Positions 8,586 to 16,742 of a stretch of 44,960 nucleotides of DNA are shown piece by piece (the first letter of the stretch is position 1; every line of letters begins with the position of its first letter). Source of the DNA: Bacillota bacterium (lineage in GTDB: Bacteria; Bacillota; SHA-98; UBA4971); NCBI GenBank assembly GCA_012841305.1, contig DUVA01000141.1, positions 1-44,960 of the forward strand. Direction: 5' to 3'. Both the position numbers and the translations under genes were made by a program. The notes below the pieces were generated by a model. The model had not been told where the DNA came from and did no database searches. It was given only the letters and a program-made list of their open reading frames with translations.

Positions 8586-8919
8586 CATTATTGAACAGGA
8601 ACAGTTGCGCAATGATATCCCTGATTTCGGACCCGGGGATTCAGTTAAGGTGCACGTAAAGGTAGTTGAAGGCGGAAGAGAAAGGGTCCAGGTTTTTGAA
8701 GGGATCGTGCTTTCGCGTAGGGGGAGCGGCACCCGCGAGACATTTACCGTCAGAAAGATATCAGCAGGGATAGGTGTGGAGAGGACTTTCCCGCTTCACT
8801 CCCCTAGGATAGCCAAGATCGAAGTTGTGCGCTACGGCAAAGTACGCCGAGCAAAGCTTTATTATCTGAGAGAGCGTGTGGGCAAGCGCGCCAGGGTAAA
8901 AGAAGCGAGGAGAAGGTGA
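8572..8919 (+). CDS. rplS: Ribosomal protein bL19
   Basis: Large-subunit ribosomal protein at the subunit interface, 115 residues, with the family features [26 protein letters not shown] and a basic C-terminus [17 protein letters not shown]-like (here [13 protein letters not shown]). GGAGG lies inside the end of trmD, upstream of ATG 8572. The stop overlaps the lepB GTG start (GTGA), so lepB is probably translationally coupled. Confidence 0.97.
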   Translation: MNMIDIIEQEQLRNDIPDFGPGDSVKVHVKVVEGGRERVQVFEGIVLSRRGSGTRETFTVRKISAGIGVERTFPLHSPRIAKIEVVRYGKVRRAKLYYLRERVGKRARVKEARRR

Positions 8920-9653
8920 AATCCAAAGTGATCCCAGATGAGCCTGGTCTGAAAGGCAGAGATTCTGAGGCCGGAGACTGCGATACGGAGCACTGTGAAT
9001 GCGAAGTTAAAGACGGGAATAGCTGCTGTGAAACATGCTTAGCATCCGGCATGGAGCCTCTTGAACAAGAAGCCATGGCTGAAGCAGGAGCAAGGCCTCT
9101 TCTATCTGCTGAGATGAAGGCGGAGATACTTGAGTATGTACAGGCCTTTGCTGTTGCCATTGTGCTTGCTGCTTTTATTATTACTTTTATTGCCCAGTCA
9201 TTTGTGGTCGAGGGGAGCAGCATGGAGCCGAGCCTTCATAATCGTGAGAGACTCCTTGTAAATAAGCTCGTGTACAGATTTAGGAAGCCGCAGTACGGAG
9301 ACGTTGTGGTCTTTAGATATCCTGCAAACCCGAAGCGTAGATTTATCAAAAGGGTTATCGGCATCCCCGGCGATGAGGTGGAGGTTCGGGACGGATTTGT
9401 CATTGTTAATGGGATGGCCCTTGATGAGGATTACACTATGGACCTTACTTACGGCTACTTCGGGCCCAAGACTGTGCCGGACGGGCACTACTTTGTGCTA
9501 GGTGATAACAGGAATAACAGCGATGACTCCAGATATCCTGACGTCGGTTTCGTCCCTATGGCCAATATTGTGGGGAAAGCGAGTTTCATCTGGTGGCCGC
9601 CGCGTAGAATAAGCCTTGTCAGAAATCCTGAGGCCCGTCTCGTGAACCCATGA
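8916..9653 (+). CDS. lepB: Signal peptidase I with cysteine-rich N-terminal extension
   Basis: Membrane serine-lysine protease that removes signal peptides on the outer face of the membrane. One transmembrane helix lies at about 77-95, followed by the nucleophile in GSSMEPSL (Ser102), the general base in [13 protein letters not shown] (Lys145), and [16 protein letters not shown] near the end. Unusual is a roughly 65-residue N-terminal extension carrying six cysteines (22, 27, 29, 37, 38, 41) and His26, predicted cytoplasmic. GTG 8916 has GAGGAG just upstream and overlaps the rplS stop. Later ATG codons (9051, 9075, 9114) have no convincing SD, so I keep the long form. Confidence 0.93.
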   Translation: MKSKVIPDEPGLKGRDSEAGDCDTEHCECEVKDGNSCCETCLASGMEPLEQEAMAEAGARPLLSAEMKAEILEYVQAFAVAIVLAAFIITFIAQSFVVEGSSMEPSLHNRERLLVNKLVYRFRKPQYGDVVVFRYPANPKRRFIKRVIGIPGDEVEVRDGFVIVNGMALDEDYTMDLTYGYFGPKTVPDGHYFVLGDNRNNSDDSRYPDVGFVPMANIVGKASFIWWPPRRISLVRNPEARLVNP

Positions 9654-10528
9654 AGTTACCGTGGTATCCCGGTCACATGGCGAGAGCCAGACGAACGATG
9701 AAACAGCACCTCTCCGGGATCGACTTGGTTGTAGAGGTGCTTGACGCCAGAATTCCCAGGACAAGCAGGAATCCTGACATCGCGGGTATCACTGAGATGA
9801 GACCTCGCGTTGTGGTGCTGGCAAAAGAGGATTTGGCTGATCCTAACGAAACAAAAGCCTGGCTTAAGATTCTAAAGGCTGACGGGCTTGCCTGTTACGC
9901 GGTAAATGCGGAAACAGGCGAAGGCGTCCAAGATGTCGTGTCCGGTATCTCCCGCTTGGCTTTAGAGATTATGATGAAGCTTCAAGACCGCAGGCGCAGG
10001 CCACGGCCGTTCAGAGTCATGGTTATCGGTATTCCTAATGTGGGAAAGTCCTCATTGATAAATCGAATAGCCGGGAGAAAATCCGCCAAGACCGGGGCGA
10101 AGCCGGGGATTACCATGGGTAAGCAGTGGATAAGAGTGGGAAGAGCCGTAGAGCTCCTAGATATGCCCGGTGTCCTATCCCCGAGAATGGATGATCCTTC
10201 GGATCTTTTTAAGCTTGCCGCCACCGGCGCGCTCACAGAAGAAAGTTACGATGAGGTGCAGGTGGCTGAAGGCCTTCTTGAAACGCTTCGAGACAGAACC
10301 TGCCACACTCTTGCCGCACGTTTCAAATTAGGAGATATTAAAGGCCAAGAAGGCCACGCGATTCTCCGAGCAATAGGTGAGGGGAGAGGCTGTCTCGGCT
10401 TGGGCGGCACAGTAGATGTTTCCAGGGCAGCAGTAATAGTATTATCAGAGTTCAGGAAAGGGCTGCTTGGGAAGGTGACCCTGGATAGCGCGGCAGATGA
10501 TCAACGGGAAGCCGATTCTGATGAATGA
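9650..10528 (+). CDS. rbgA: Ribosome biogenesis GTPase RbgA (YlqF)
   Basis: Circularly permuted GTPase needed for late 50S assembly. The 292-residue product begins [17 protein letters not shown], typical of RbgA, and shows the permuted order G4 (58-61) - G1 GIPNVGKS (127-134) - G3 DMPGVL. Oddity: the G4 motif reads AKED where NKxD is normal, so the guanine-contacting Asn is replaced by Ala. Start overlaps the lepB stop by four bases (ATGA). The 3' end overlaps rnhB slightly, consistent with one operon. Confidence 0.95.
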   Translation: MKLPWYPGHMARARRTMKQHLSGIDLVVEVLDARIPRTSRNPDIAGITEMRPRVVVLAKEDLADPNETKAWLKILKADGLACYAVNAETGEGVQDVVSGISRLALEIMMKLQDRRRRPRPFRVMVIGIPNVGKSSLINRIAGRKSAKTGAKPGITMGKQWIRVGRAVELLDMPGVLSPRMDDPSDLFKLAATGALTEESYDEVQVAEGLLETLRDRTCHTLAARFKLGDIKGQEGHAILRAIGEGRGCLGLGGTVDVSRAAVIVLSEFRKGLLGKVTLDSAADDQREADSDE

Positions 10529-11192
10529 CGAAGTGGATAGCCAGGATATTTCCGGTAATCGCAAACTGGATCATGAGACCAGACTGTGGCGGGAAGGCTT
10601 TAAGAATGTAGCAGGGATAGACGAGGCGGGTAGGGGTTCCCTGGTAGGTTCAGTTGTGGCTGCTGCAGTAGTCTTGCCGCAAGGGACATTCATTGACGGT
10701 GTCCGTGATTCAAAGGCTCTATCCGCAAGCAAGCGTGAAGTCCTGTATGAAGTCATCACGCATACCGCATTGGCATGGGGTATTGGAATTGTGGACGAGG
10801 TGATGATAGATAAGATCAACATTAAGCAGGCTGCAAGACTCGCTATGAAACTTGCTGTAGAAGATTTGGATATCGAGGTTGACCATCTTCTGGTCGACGC
10901 GGAGACAATCCCGGTTTCCATTCCACAGACGAAACTTATCCACGGAGATGTAGTATCTCACAGCATCTCTTGTGCGTCCATCATTGCAAAAGTCACCAGG
11001 GACAGAATGTGCAGGCTGTGGCATGAAGAATTCCCTGACTACGGTATTTTCGCTAATAAAGGATATTGCACAAATGAACACGTTGAAGCCCTTCTTGCGC
11101 ATGGACCTTCGCCAATCCACAGGAAAACCTTCATACGAAAACTGCTTCTAAAACATGCAAACCTTACCCTTGATCTCGATATGCAAGACTAG
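10521..11192 (+). CDS. rnhB: Ribonuclease HII
   Basis: Metal-dependent endonuclease that nicks RNA-DNA hybrids and removes misincorporated ribonucleotides. The 223-residue product has the catalytic DEAGRG at 34-39, the third acidic residue in LLVDAE (Asp126), ASIIAKVTRDR, and the C-terminal GYCTNEHVEALLAHGPSPIHRKTF motif. ATG 10521 overlaps the rbgA stop with GGGAAG upstream; an earlier in-frame ATG at 10497 would add eight residues. Last gene of the smc-to-rnhB run; 155 bp of non-coding DNA follow. Confidence 0.94.
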   Translation: MNDEVDSQDISGNRKLDHETRLWREGFKNVAGIDEAGRGSLVGSVVAAAVVLPQGTFIDGVRDSKALSASKREVLYEVITHTALAWGIGIVDEVMIDKINIKQAARLAMKLAVEDLDIEVDHLLVDAETIPVSIPQTKLIHGDVVSHSISCASIIAKVTRDRMCRLWHEEFPDYGIFANKGYCTNEHVEALLAHGPSPIHRKTFIRKLLLKHANLTLDLDMQD

Positions 11193-11302
11193 GAATTCCA
11201 CCCATATGCCCTAACCCAATATATGGAAGGAAAATCAAAGCGCGCCAGAGAAGTAGTGCCGTGAATAGACCGCCATGGATGCTGCCGGGAAAAGGGTAAG
11301 GA

Positions 11303-11330
11303 TTTGTGGCGCCATAGTCACAGATATACT
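11303..11330 (+). promoter_or_regulatory. Weak candidate promoter before yraN
   Basis: A good -10 hexamer TATACT at 11325-11330 lies a few bases before the yraN SD, but the upstream TTTGTG (11303-11308, 16-bp spacing) is a poor -35. The 155-bp gap after rnhB would be a sensible place for a promoter. Otherwise I see nothing recognisable in 11193-11340. Confidence 0.3.
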
Positions 11331-11347
11331 TTGAAGGAGCGAGTAAA

Positions 11348-11719
11348 GTGTGTCAATCCAGCAGGGAGCTAGGCGCCCGTGGAGAGGATATCGCCATAGA
11401 GCATTTGGAGTCATTGGGATTCTATGTTGTCTCAAGGAACTTCCGCACCAGGTTCGGCGAAATCGACCTTATTGCCAGAGACGGTGACACTATCGTATTT
11501 GTTGAAGTCAAAGCCAGGAGAAGCCGGCAATTTGGACGGGCTGTGGAGCAGATTACCAAGGGAAAGCAAAGGAAGATAGTTAAGACAGCCGGTGAGTATC
11601 TTCGAAGATCCGGATCTCTCGAGAGTTGCGTAAGATTCGATGTTCTGGCTATTGACATATTGCCCGGGGGAGAGGTGCGAATTGAGCACGTAAAAGGCGC
11701 ATTCAATGGGTGGAGGTGA
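11348..11719 (+). CDS. YraN/UPF0102 family endonuclease-like protein
   Basis: Member of the YraN (UPF0102) family, 123 residues, with the PD-(D/E)xK nuclease-like core GEIDLIARDGDTIVFVEVKAR, in which Asp and ExK are the presumptive metal ligands. It starts at GTG 11348 with GAAGGAG eight bases upstream and the family-typical RELGARGEDIAIEHLESLGF. The biochemical role of the family is unsettled; a link to DNA processing is suggested by its frequent pairing with comM and rnhB, as here. The 3' end overlaps the ComM SD region. Confidence 0.92.
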   Translation: MCQSSRELGARGEDIAIEHLESLGFYVVSRNFRTRFGEIDLIARDGDTIVFVEVKARRSRQFGRAVEQITKGKQRKIVKTAGEYLRRSGSLESCVRFDVLAIDILPGGEVRIEHVKGAFNGWR

Positions 11720-11724
11720 AGTTA

Positions 11725-13254
11725 TTGCCGGCGAAAGTCCCCGGTGGCGCTGTGCTCGGTGTCGAAGGATACATAGTATACGTAGAAGTCGATGTATCAT
11801 CGGGGTTACCCTTTTTTGAGATAGTTGGGTTGCCTGATACGGCTATCCGCGAGGCCAGGGAGAGGGTTAGGGCGGCTCTTAGGAATTCCGGTTATGAATT
11901 TCCTTTGAGGAGGATAACCGTGAACCTGGCGCCTGCGATGATACGAAAAGAAGGTGCGGGTTTTGATTTGCCCATAGCTGTCGGCATCCTGTCCGCTATC
12001 GGAGAAGTTGACCACAGGAAGGCTCAACAATCGGTATTCGCAGGTGAGTTGTCCCTAGACGGGCGTGTCAGAGGAACACCCGGTGTGCTGTCGATTGCAT
12101 TTGCCACAAAGAAGCAGGGATTCAAAGACATGATAGTGGCTGAAGATAATGTGGGAGAGGCTGCATTAGTTGATGGGCTGAATATCTACGGGGCAGGCAC
12201 GCTCAGGGAAGTGGTAAGACACTTAAACGGCGTAGCGCGTATGGAAAAGGCGGAGAAGACATGGGTTATGCTGTCCTGTGGCAGTTCGGATCATGTAGAC
12301 TTTGCCGACGTAGCCGGCCAGGAACATGCAAAACGTGTACTGGAAATAGCTGCGGCAGGAGGTCACAATGTTCTGATGGTAGGGCCTCCGGGTTCAGGCA
12401 AGACTATGCTGGCGAGACGGTTTCCGACGATCCTCCCTCCGCTGTCCAGGGAGGAGGCGCTTGAAGTGACCAGGGTGTACAGCGCTTCAGGATTGCTTCC
12501 TGCAGGTAGCAGCATAATCTCTAAGAGGCCTTTTCGAAGTCCTCACCATACGATTTCTCCTGCAGGCCTTATCGGAGGAGGCCGTCTTCCGAAGCCTGGT
12601 GAGATTTCCCTGGCCCACCGGGGAGTCCTTTTCCTTGACGAGCTTCCGGAATTCGGCAGCCACGTGTTGGAGGCACTCAGACAGCCGATGGAAGACGGAT
12701 TCGTGACTGTGGCAAGAGTTAGGGGCGTAGCTGCATTCCCCAGTGAATTCACACTGTTGGCAGCTATGAATCCATGCTTATGTTTTAGGAGGCCCAATCC
12801 TCGAGCAACGGCATCCTGCACGTGTTCACCGGGAGTGGTGAGACGCTATCTTAGCAGGATTTCAGGCCCACTGCTGGACAGAATAGACCTCCATGTTGAA
12901 CTGGGACAAGTTGAGGTCCATGAGCTTCATGCAGTAAGAGACAGGGAGACATCACGAGATGTTCGAAAGAGAGTCATAAAGGCGGTAGATGTGCAAATCA
13001 GGCGATTTCAAGGGACCCGGCTCCACAGAAATGCGGAGATGGGCCCGGTGGATATGGAAACCCACTGTCACCTGGCGAAGGATGCCAGGACTTTTCTCTA
13101 TTCTGCCATGCGCAAGCTGGGGCTATCGGTTCGCTCATACACAAGGACTCTGAAAGTCGCAAGGACCGTTGCAGATCTTGAAGGAAGCGAAGGAATACAT
13201 GTGCACCATGTAGCAGAAGCTATCGGCTATAGAATGCCGGTTCTCGGTGTCTAG
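11725..13254 (+). CDS. comM: ComM/YifB family AAA+ ATPase (Mg-chelatase-like)
   Basis: 509-residue AAA+ ATPase of the ComM family, a helicase-like factor that promotes branch migration in natural transformation in studied Proteobacteria; the role in Bacillota is less clear. It has an N-terminal Lon-protease-like domain (DVSSGLPFFEIVGLPDTAIRE), the AAA+ domain with Walker A GPPGSGKT near 220 and SPHHTISPAGLIGGG, then AAMNPCLC and SGPLLDRIDLHVE, and a C-terminal Mg-chelatase domain. Start TTG 11725 has GGAGGTGA seven bases upstream; the in-frame GTG at 11710 precedes that SD. Sits next to dprA, which also acts on incoming DNA. Confidence 0.94.
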   Translation: MPAKVPGGAVLGVEGYIVYVEVDVSSGLPFFEIVGLPDTAIREARERVRAALRNSGYEFPLRRITVNLAPAMIRKEGAGFDLPIAVGILSAIGEVDHRKAQQSVFAGELSLDGRVRGTPGVLSIAFATKKQGFKDMIVAEDNVGEAALVDGLNIYGAGTLREVVRHLNGVARMEKAEKTWVMLSCGSSDHVDFADVAGQEHAKRVLEIAAAGGHNVLMVGPPGSGKTMLARRFPTILPPLSREEALEVTRVYSASGLLPAGSSIISKRPFRSPHHTISPAGLIGGGRLPKPGEISLAHRGVLFLDELPEFGSHVLEALRQPMEDGFVTVARVRGVAAFPSEFTLLAAMNPCLCFRRPNPRATASCTCSPGVVRRYLSRISGPLLDRIDLHVELGQVEVHELHAVRDRETSRDVRKRVIKAVDVQIRRFQGTRLHRNAEMGPVDMETHCHLAKDARTFLYSAMRKLGLSVRSYTRTLKVARTVADLEGSEGIHVHHVAEAIGYRMPVLGV

Positions 13255-13325
13255 GTAGATCACCATCAGTAATCGCCGGTTCCAGAAAGTGTACGTACCG
13301 TGCAGGATTGCCGATGTATCACTCG

Positions 13326-13388
13326 GGGACGGCGCCCCAAGCGGGTCGCCTTGGCAAAATCCGGCCCGTAGGCTAGTGGCCGAATTTT
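13326..13388. other. Cluster of inverted repeats between comM and dprA
   Basis: Three consecutive inverted repeats occupy the intergenic space: GGGG (13326-13329) with CCCC about 6 bases later, CCAAG/CTTGG around 13337-13354, and AAAATCCGGCC (13356-13366) with GGCCGAATTTT (13378-13388), an 11-bp stem with one wobble. The last may end the comM transcript, since the AT-rich arm gives a short T-run. I recognise no riboswitch core here. Confidence 0.45.
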
Positions 13389-13442
13389 GACACCCCTCCT
13401 TAGACGCTTGTCTGCCTATGGTGACCGAGCGGAGTGTGTCAC

Positions 13443-14528
13443 GTGGAGGAGAGAGAATGCGCTATTGCCCTTAACACAGTGGCCTCTGTCGGAGGGCGGA
13501 GGTTTGCCGATCTTATACAGAGATTCGGGTCAGCGTGTGCCATAATAAGGGCTAAGGAAGAAGAGTTGCTACAGGTAAAGGGGATCGGCAAAAAGACTGC
13601 CGGACGTATCCAGGCGCTCCGCGATGGAACGGTACTTATGCGAGAGCTTCAGAAGGCTGAGGAATTGGGTGTCAAAATAGCTGTCTGGAATGAGCCTTCG
13701 TATCCTGCTGCCTTACTGAACCTGGCGTATCCTCCTCCTGCTGTCTACATTTTCGGAGAAGTCCTGCCGTCTGACGCATTCTCCATTGCGGTTGTAGGCT
13801 CCAGGAGGCCCAGCTACTATGGAAGAAGAGCAGCCAGGCTTTTGTCGAAGAATGCAGCGAAGGAAGGGCTCACCGTAGTGTCAGGCATGGCCAGAGGCAT
13901 CGATTCTGCTGCGCATGAAGGAGCTCTCGAAGGCGGGGGGCGAACAATCGCAGTCCTTGGCAGCGGTATTGATGTCATATATCCCCCTGAGAACAAGAAT
14001 CTTGCGGAGAGAATAGCGAACAACGGGGCGATCGTAAGCGAGTTCCCTTTTGGCTCATGCCCTTTCCCTCAGAACTTCCCCAGGCGGAATCGGATTATCA
14101 GCGGGCTGGCTCTTGGTGTTGTGATAGTACAAGCAGGAGAGACCAGTGGGGCGCTTATTACCGCGGATTTTGCCTTGGAGCAAGGGAGAGAGGTTTTTGC
14201 CGTTCCAGGCGAAATTGGGAACCCTCTTTCCAGGGGAACTCATAATCTTATTAGGCAAGGAGCGAGGCTTGTAGAAGGAATCGCTGATATCCTTGAAGAA
14301 CTTGGGATACCGGCTACAAGAGATCACGATTCGGAAAATAATTCCAAAGCAATGAGGCTTTCTTCCCATGAGAAGAGAGTCTTAGCGCAGCTGGGCTTTT
14401 CACCTATGTCTACTGATGATATAGTAATCGCGACAGGGTTCTTCCCGTCACAAGTCACGACAACCCTTGTCTCCTTGGAATTGAAGGGAATAGTAACAAG
14501 GGTTGTAGGTGGTTATGTGAGAGCTTGA
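13443..14528 (+). CDS. dprA: DNA-processing protein DprA
   Basis: Single-stranded-DNA-binding protein that loads RecA onto incoming DNA in transformation. 361 residues from GTG 13443 (GGAG eight bases upstream; GTG 13434 is in frame but abuts the SD). The N-terminal SAM/helix-hairpin-helix region (LLQVKGIGKKTAGRIQAL) is followed by the Rossmann-like core with VVGSRRPSYYGRRAA, VSGMARGIDSAAHEGAL, VLGSGIDVIYPPEN and FPRRNRIISGLA, and by a C-terminal winged helix. With comM nearby this suggests a DNA-uptake or DNA-repair role, though no pilus genes are in view. Confidence 0.96.
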   Translation: MEERECAIALNTVASVGGRRFADLIQRFGSACAIIRAKEEELLQVKGIGKKTAGRIQALRDGTVLMRELQKAEELGVKIAVWNEPSYPAALLNLAYPPPAVYIFGEVLPSDAFSIAVVGSRRPSYYGRRAARLLSKNAAKEGLTVVSGMARGIDSAAHEGALEGGGRTIAVLGSGIDVIYPPENKNLAERIANNGAIVSEFPFGSCPFPQNFPRRNRIISGLALGVVIVQAGETSGALITADFALEQGREVFAVPGEIGNPLSRGTHNLIRQGARLVEGIADILEELGIPATRDHDSENNSKAMRLSSHEKRVLAQLGFSPMSTDDIVIATGFFPSQVTTTLVSLELKGIVTRVVGGYVRA

Positions 14529-14615
14529 AAAGGAAGTTTAATGAGTAGTAGCCATGATTGATGTGCGATGAACAGCAGGCTGATGAGGGATGCCATACAT
14601 TAGGGGAGTGTAACA

Positions 14616-16718
14616 ATGTCAAAAGGTCTTATTATCGTGGAATCACCTGCCAAAGCCAAAACAGTCGAGAGAATGCTGGGCGGGAAATACCAAGTGAAAG
14701 CTTCCATGGGCCACGTAAGGGATTTACCCAAGAGCAAGCTTGGGGTAGACGTGGAAAACAACTATGAGCCCCATTACATCACAATACGGGGCAAGAGCGA
14801 TACCATTAAGGAGCTCAAAGGCGCAGTCAAGAATTCCGACCAAGTGTTGCTTGCCACTGACCCTGACCGTGAGGGGGAGGCAATATCCTGGCACCTCTCG
14901 AAGGCTCTGGATCTTGATGCTGATGCTTCTTGTCGTATTGAGTTTCACGAGATCACTCAGAAGGCGGTAAGGGATGCAGTTGCCAACCCGAGGCCTATTC
15001 ATATGGAGAGAGTCAATGCTCAACAGGCGCGGAGAATCCTTGACAGGCTTGTCGGATATACCCTCAGCCCATTTCTATGGAAGAAGGTTCGCAGGGGACT
15101 GTCTGCAGGCAGAGTTCAGTCTGTTGCAGTCAAGCTGATATGCGACAGAGAGAGGGAAATCGAGGATTTTGTGCGTGAGGAGTACTGGTCAATTACTGCT
15201 TTCTTGAAAGCAGACGCTGACTGCCCTGAGTTTCCTGCAAAACTTCTTCGGAAAGCCGGAAAGAAGATAGACATTAGCACAGGTGATGAAGCCCGGGAAG
15301 TCCTCAGGGATTTAGAGGGAGAGCAGTATGAAGTCATCAAAGTGCTTGAGAAGGAACGAAAGCGGAATCCTCAGCCTCCTTTCACCACAAGCACGCTCCA
15401 GCAGGAAGCCTCAAGGAAGTTGGGATTCGGAGCTCGCAAGACTATGCAAATTGCCCAACAGTTGTATGAGGGTTTGGAGATTGGCCCCCAGGGCAACACC
15501 GGCCTGATTACTTATATTCGAACTGACTCAGTCCGCGTCGCGGCTGAAGCTGAAGTCTCAGCCAGGTCTTTCATTAAGGATATATTTGGGAAGGACTACG
15601 TCCCTGACAGGCCCAGGCGGTACAAGAAGAAGGCTACCAGTCAGGATGCGCATGAGGCTATTAGGCCTACACTGGTTACGCGTCGCCCGGATGACCTGAA
15701 GAAACACTTGTCCGGGGATCAGTTGAGACTATACAGGCTCATATGGGACAGGTTTGTGGCAAGCCAAATGGAATCAGCGGTCTTGGATACTGTCCGTGTA
15801 GACATCAAAGCCAAGAACTATCTGTTTCGGGCTACAGGGTCCAGAGTAAAGTTCCCAGGGTTTACCGTCCTATATCAGGAAGGGTCGGATAATGCTGAAG
15901 AGGATGACTCGATTCTCCCTGAGATCTCTGAAGGACAAAGACTGGTTCTTTCAAGGCTTGAGGACAAACAGCATTTTACTGAACCGCCGCCGCGTTACAG
16001 CGAGGCTACACTTGTACGGGCTCTTGAGGAAAACGGTATAGGCAGACCAAGCACATATGCGCCTATCATCGAAACAATCCTCAAACGAGACTACGTAGTG
16101 CTTGAAGATAAGAGATTTCACCCAACGCAACTAGGGTTTGTAGTAGTGGATGTCCTGAACCAGGTCTATCCGAATGTCGTTGACGTAACGTTTACAGCCA
16201 ACATGGAAGCCAGGTTGGATGAGATCGCTGAAGGCAAGCTTGAGTGGATCAGTGTTATAGACGAGTTTTACCCGCCTTTCAAAAAGACAGTGGATGCTGC
16301 TGAGGAACATGTCGGAAGAGTGAAGATCCCGGAGGAAGTCACTGATGAACTTTGTCCTGAATGTGGTCGAAACCTTGTAGTGAAGCACGGCAGATTTGGT
16401 GCGTTCCTTGGGTGCCAAGGCTACCCTGAATGCAAATTCACCAAGAAAATCGTCCGCTCAACCGGTGTTAATTGCATTGTGTGCGGACGTGAGATAGTTG
16501 AGCGAAAGACCAAAAAAGGCAGGAAATTCTATGGATGCAGCGGGTATCCTGAGTGCACGTTTACCACGTGGTACCTGCCGGTTAAGAAGTCCTGTCCGAA
16601 ATGCGGAGCGTTTCTTGTAAGGCGCGGCGGTAAGAAGGGTTATCTCGCCTGTGTAAGGGAAGGGTGTGACTTTCGACAAGATGCGCCTGTTGCCGGTAAG
16701 TCCAAATCTTCTTCTTAG
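14616..16718 (+). CDS. topA: DNA topoisomerase I
   Basis: Type IA topoisomerase that relaxes negative supercoils. The 700-residue product has the N-terminal TOPRIM domain (MSKGLIIVESPAKAKT, TDPDREGEAISWHL), the active-site Tyr300 in GLITYIRTDS, and three C-terminal CxxC...C...C zinc ribbons starting CPECGRNL, CIVCGREI and CPKCGAFL. ATG 14616 with GGGGAG upstream. Length and layout are normal for Bacillota. Begins the topA-trmFO-xerC-hslV-hslU-codY order familiar from Bacillus. Confidence 0.97.
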   Translation: MSKGLIIVESPAKAKTVERMLGGKYQVKASMGHVRDLPKSKLGVDVENNYEPHYITIRGKSDTIKELKGAVKNSDQVLLATDPDREGEAISWHLSKALDLDADASCRIEFHEITQKAVRDAVANPRPIHMERVNAQQARRILDRLVGYTLSPFLWKKVRRGLSAGRVQSVAVKLICDREREIEDFVREEYWSITAFLKADADCPEFPAKLLRKAGKKIDISTGDEAREVLRDLEGEQYEVIKVLEKERKRNPQPPFTTSTLQQEASRKLGFGARKTMQIAQQLYEGLEIGPQGNTGLITYIRTDSVRVAAEAEVSARSFIKDIFGKDYVPDRPRRYKKKATSQDAHEAIRPTLVTRRPDDLKKHLSGDQLRLYRLIWDRFVASQMESAVLDTVRVDIKAKNYLFRATGSRVKFPGFTVLYQEGSDNAEEDDSILPEISEGQRLVLSRLEDKQHFTEPPPRYSEATLVRALEENGIGRPSTYAPIIETILKRDYVVLEDKRFHPTQLGFVVVDVLNQVYPNVVDVTFTANMEARLDEIAEGKLEWISVIDEFYPPFKKTVDAAEEHVGRVKIPEEVTDELCPECGRNLVVKHGRFGAFLGCQGYPECKFTKKIVRSTGVNCIVCGREIVERKTKKGRKFYGCSGYPECTFTTWYLPVKKSCPKCGAFLVRRGGKKGYLACVREGCDFRQDAPVAGKSKSSS

Positions 16719-16742
16719 GGCGATTCAGGGCGCTTCAGGATA

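Noticed and set aside
13255-13442. Riboswitch before dprA
   Set aside because: I compared the bases with consensus cores for c-di-GMP, TPP, SAM, cobalamin and fluoride classes as I know them and found no match; only generic hairpins remain.
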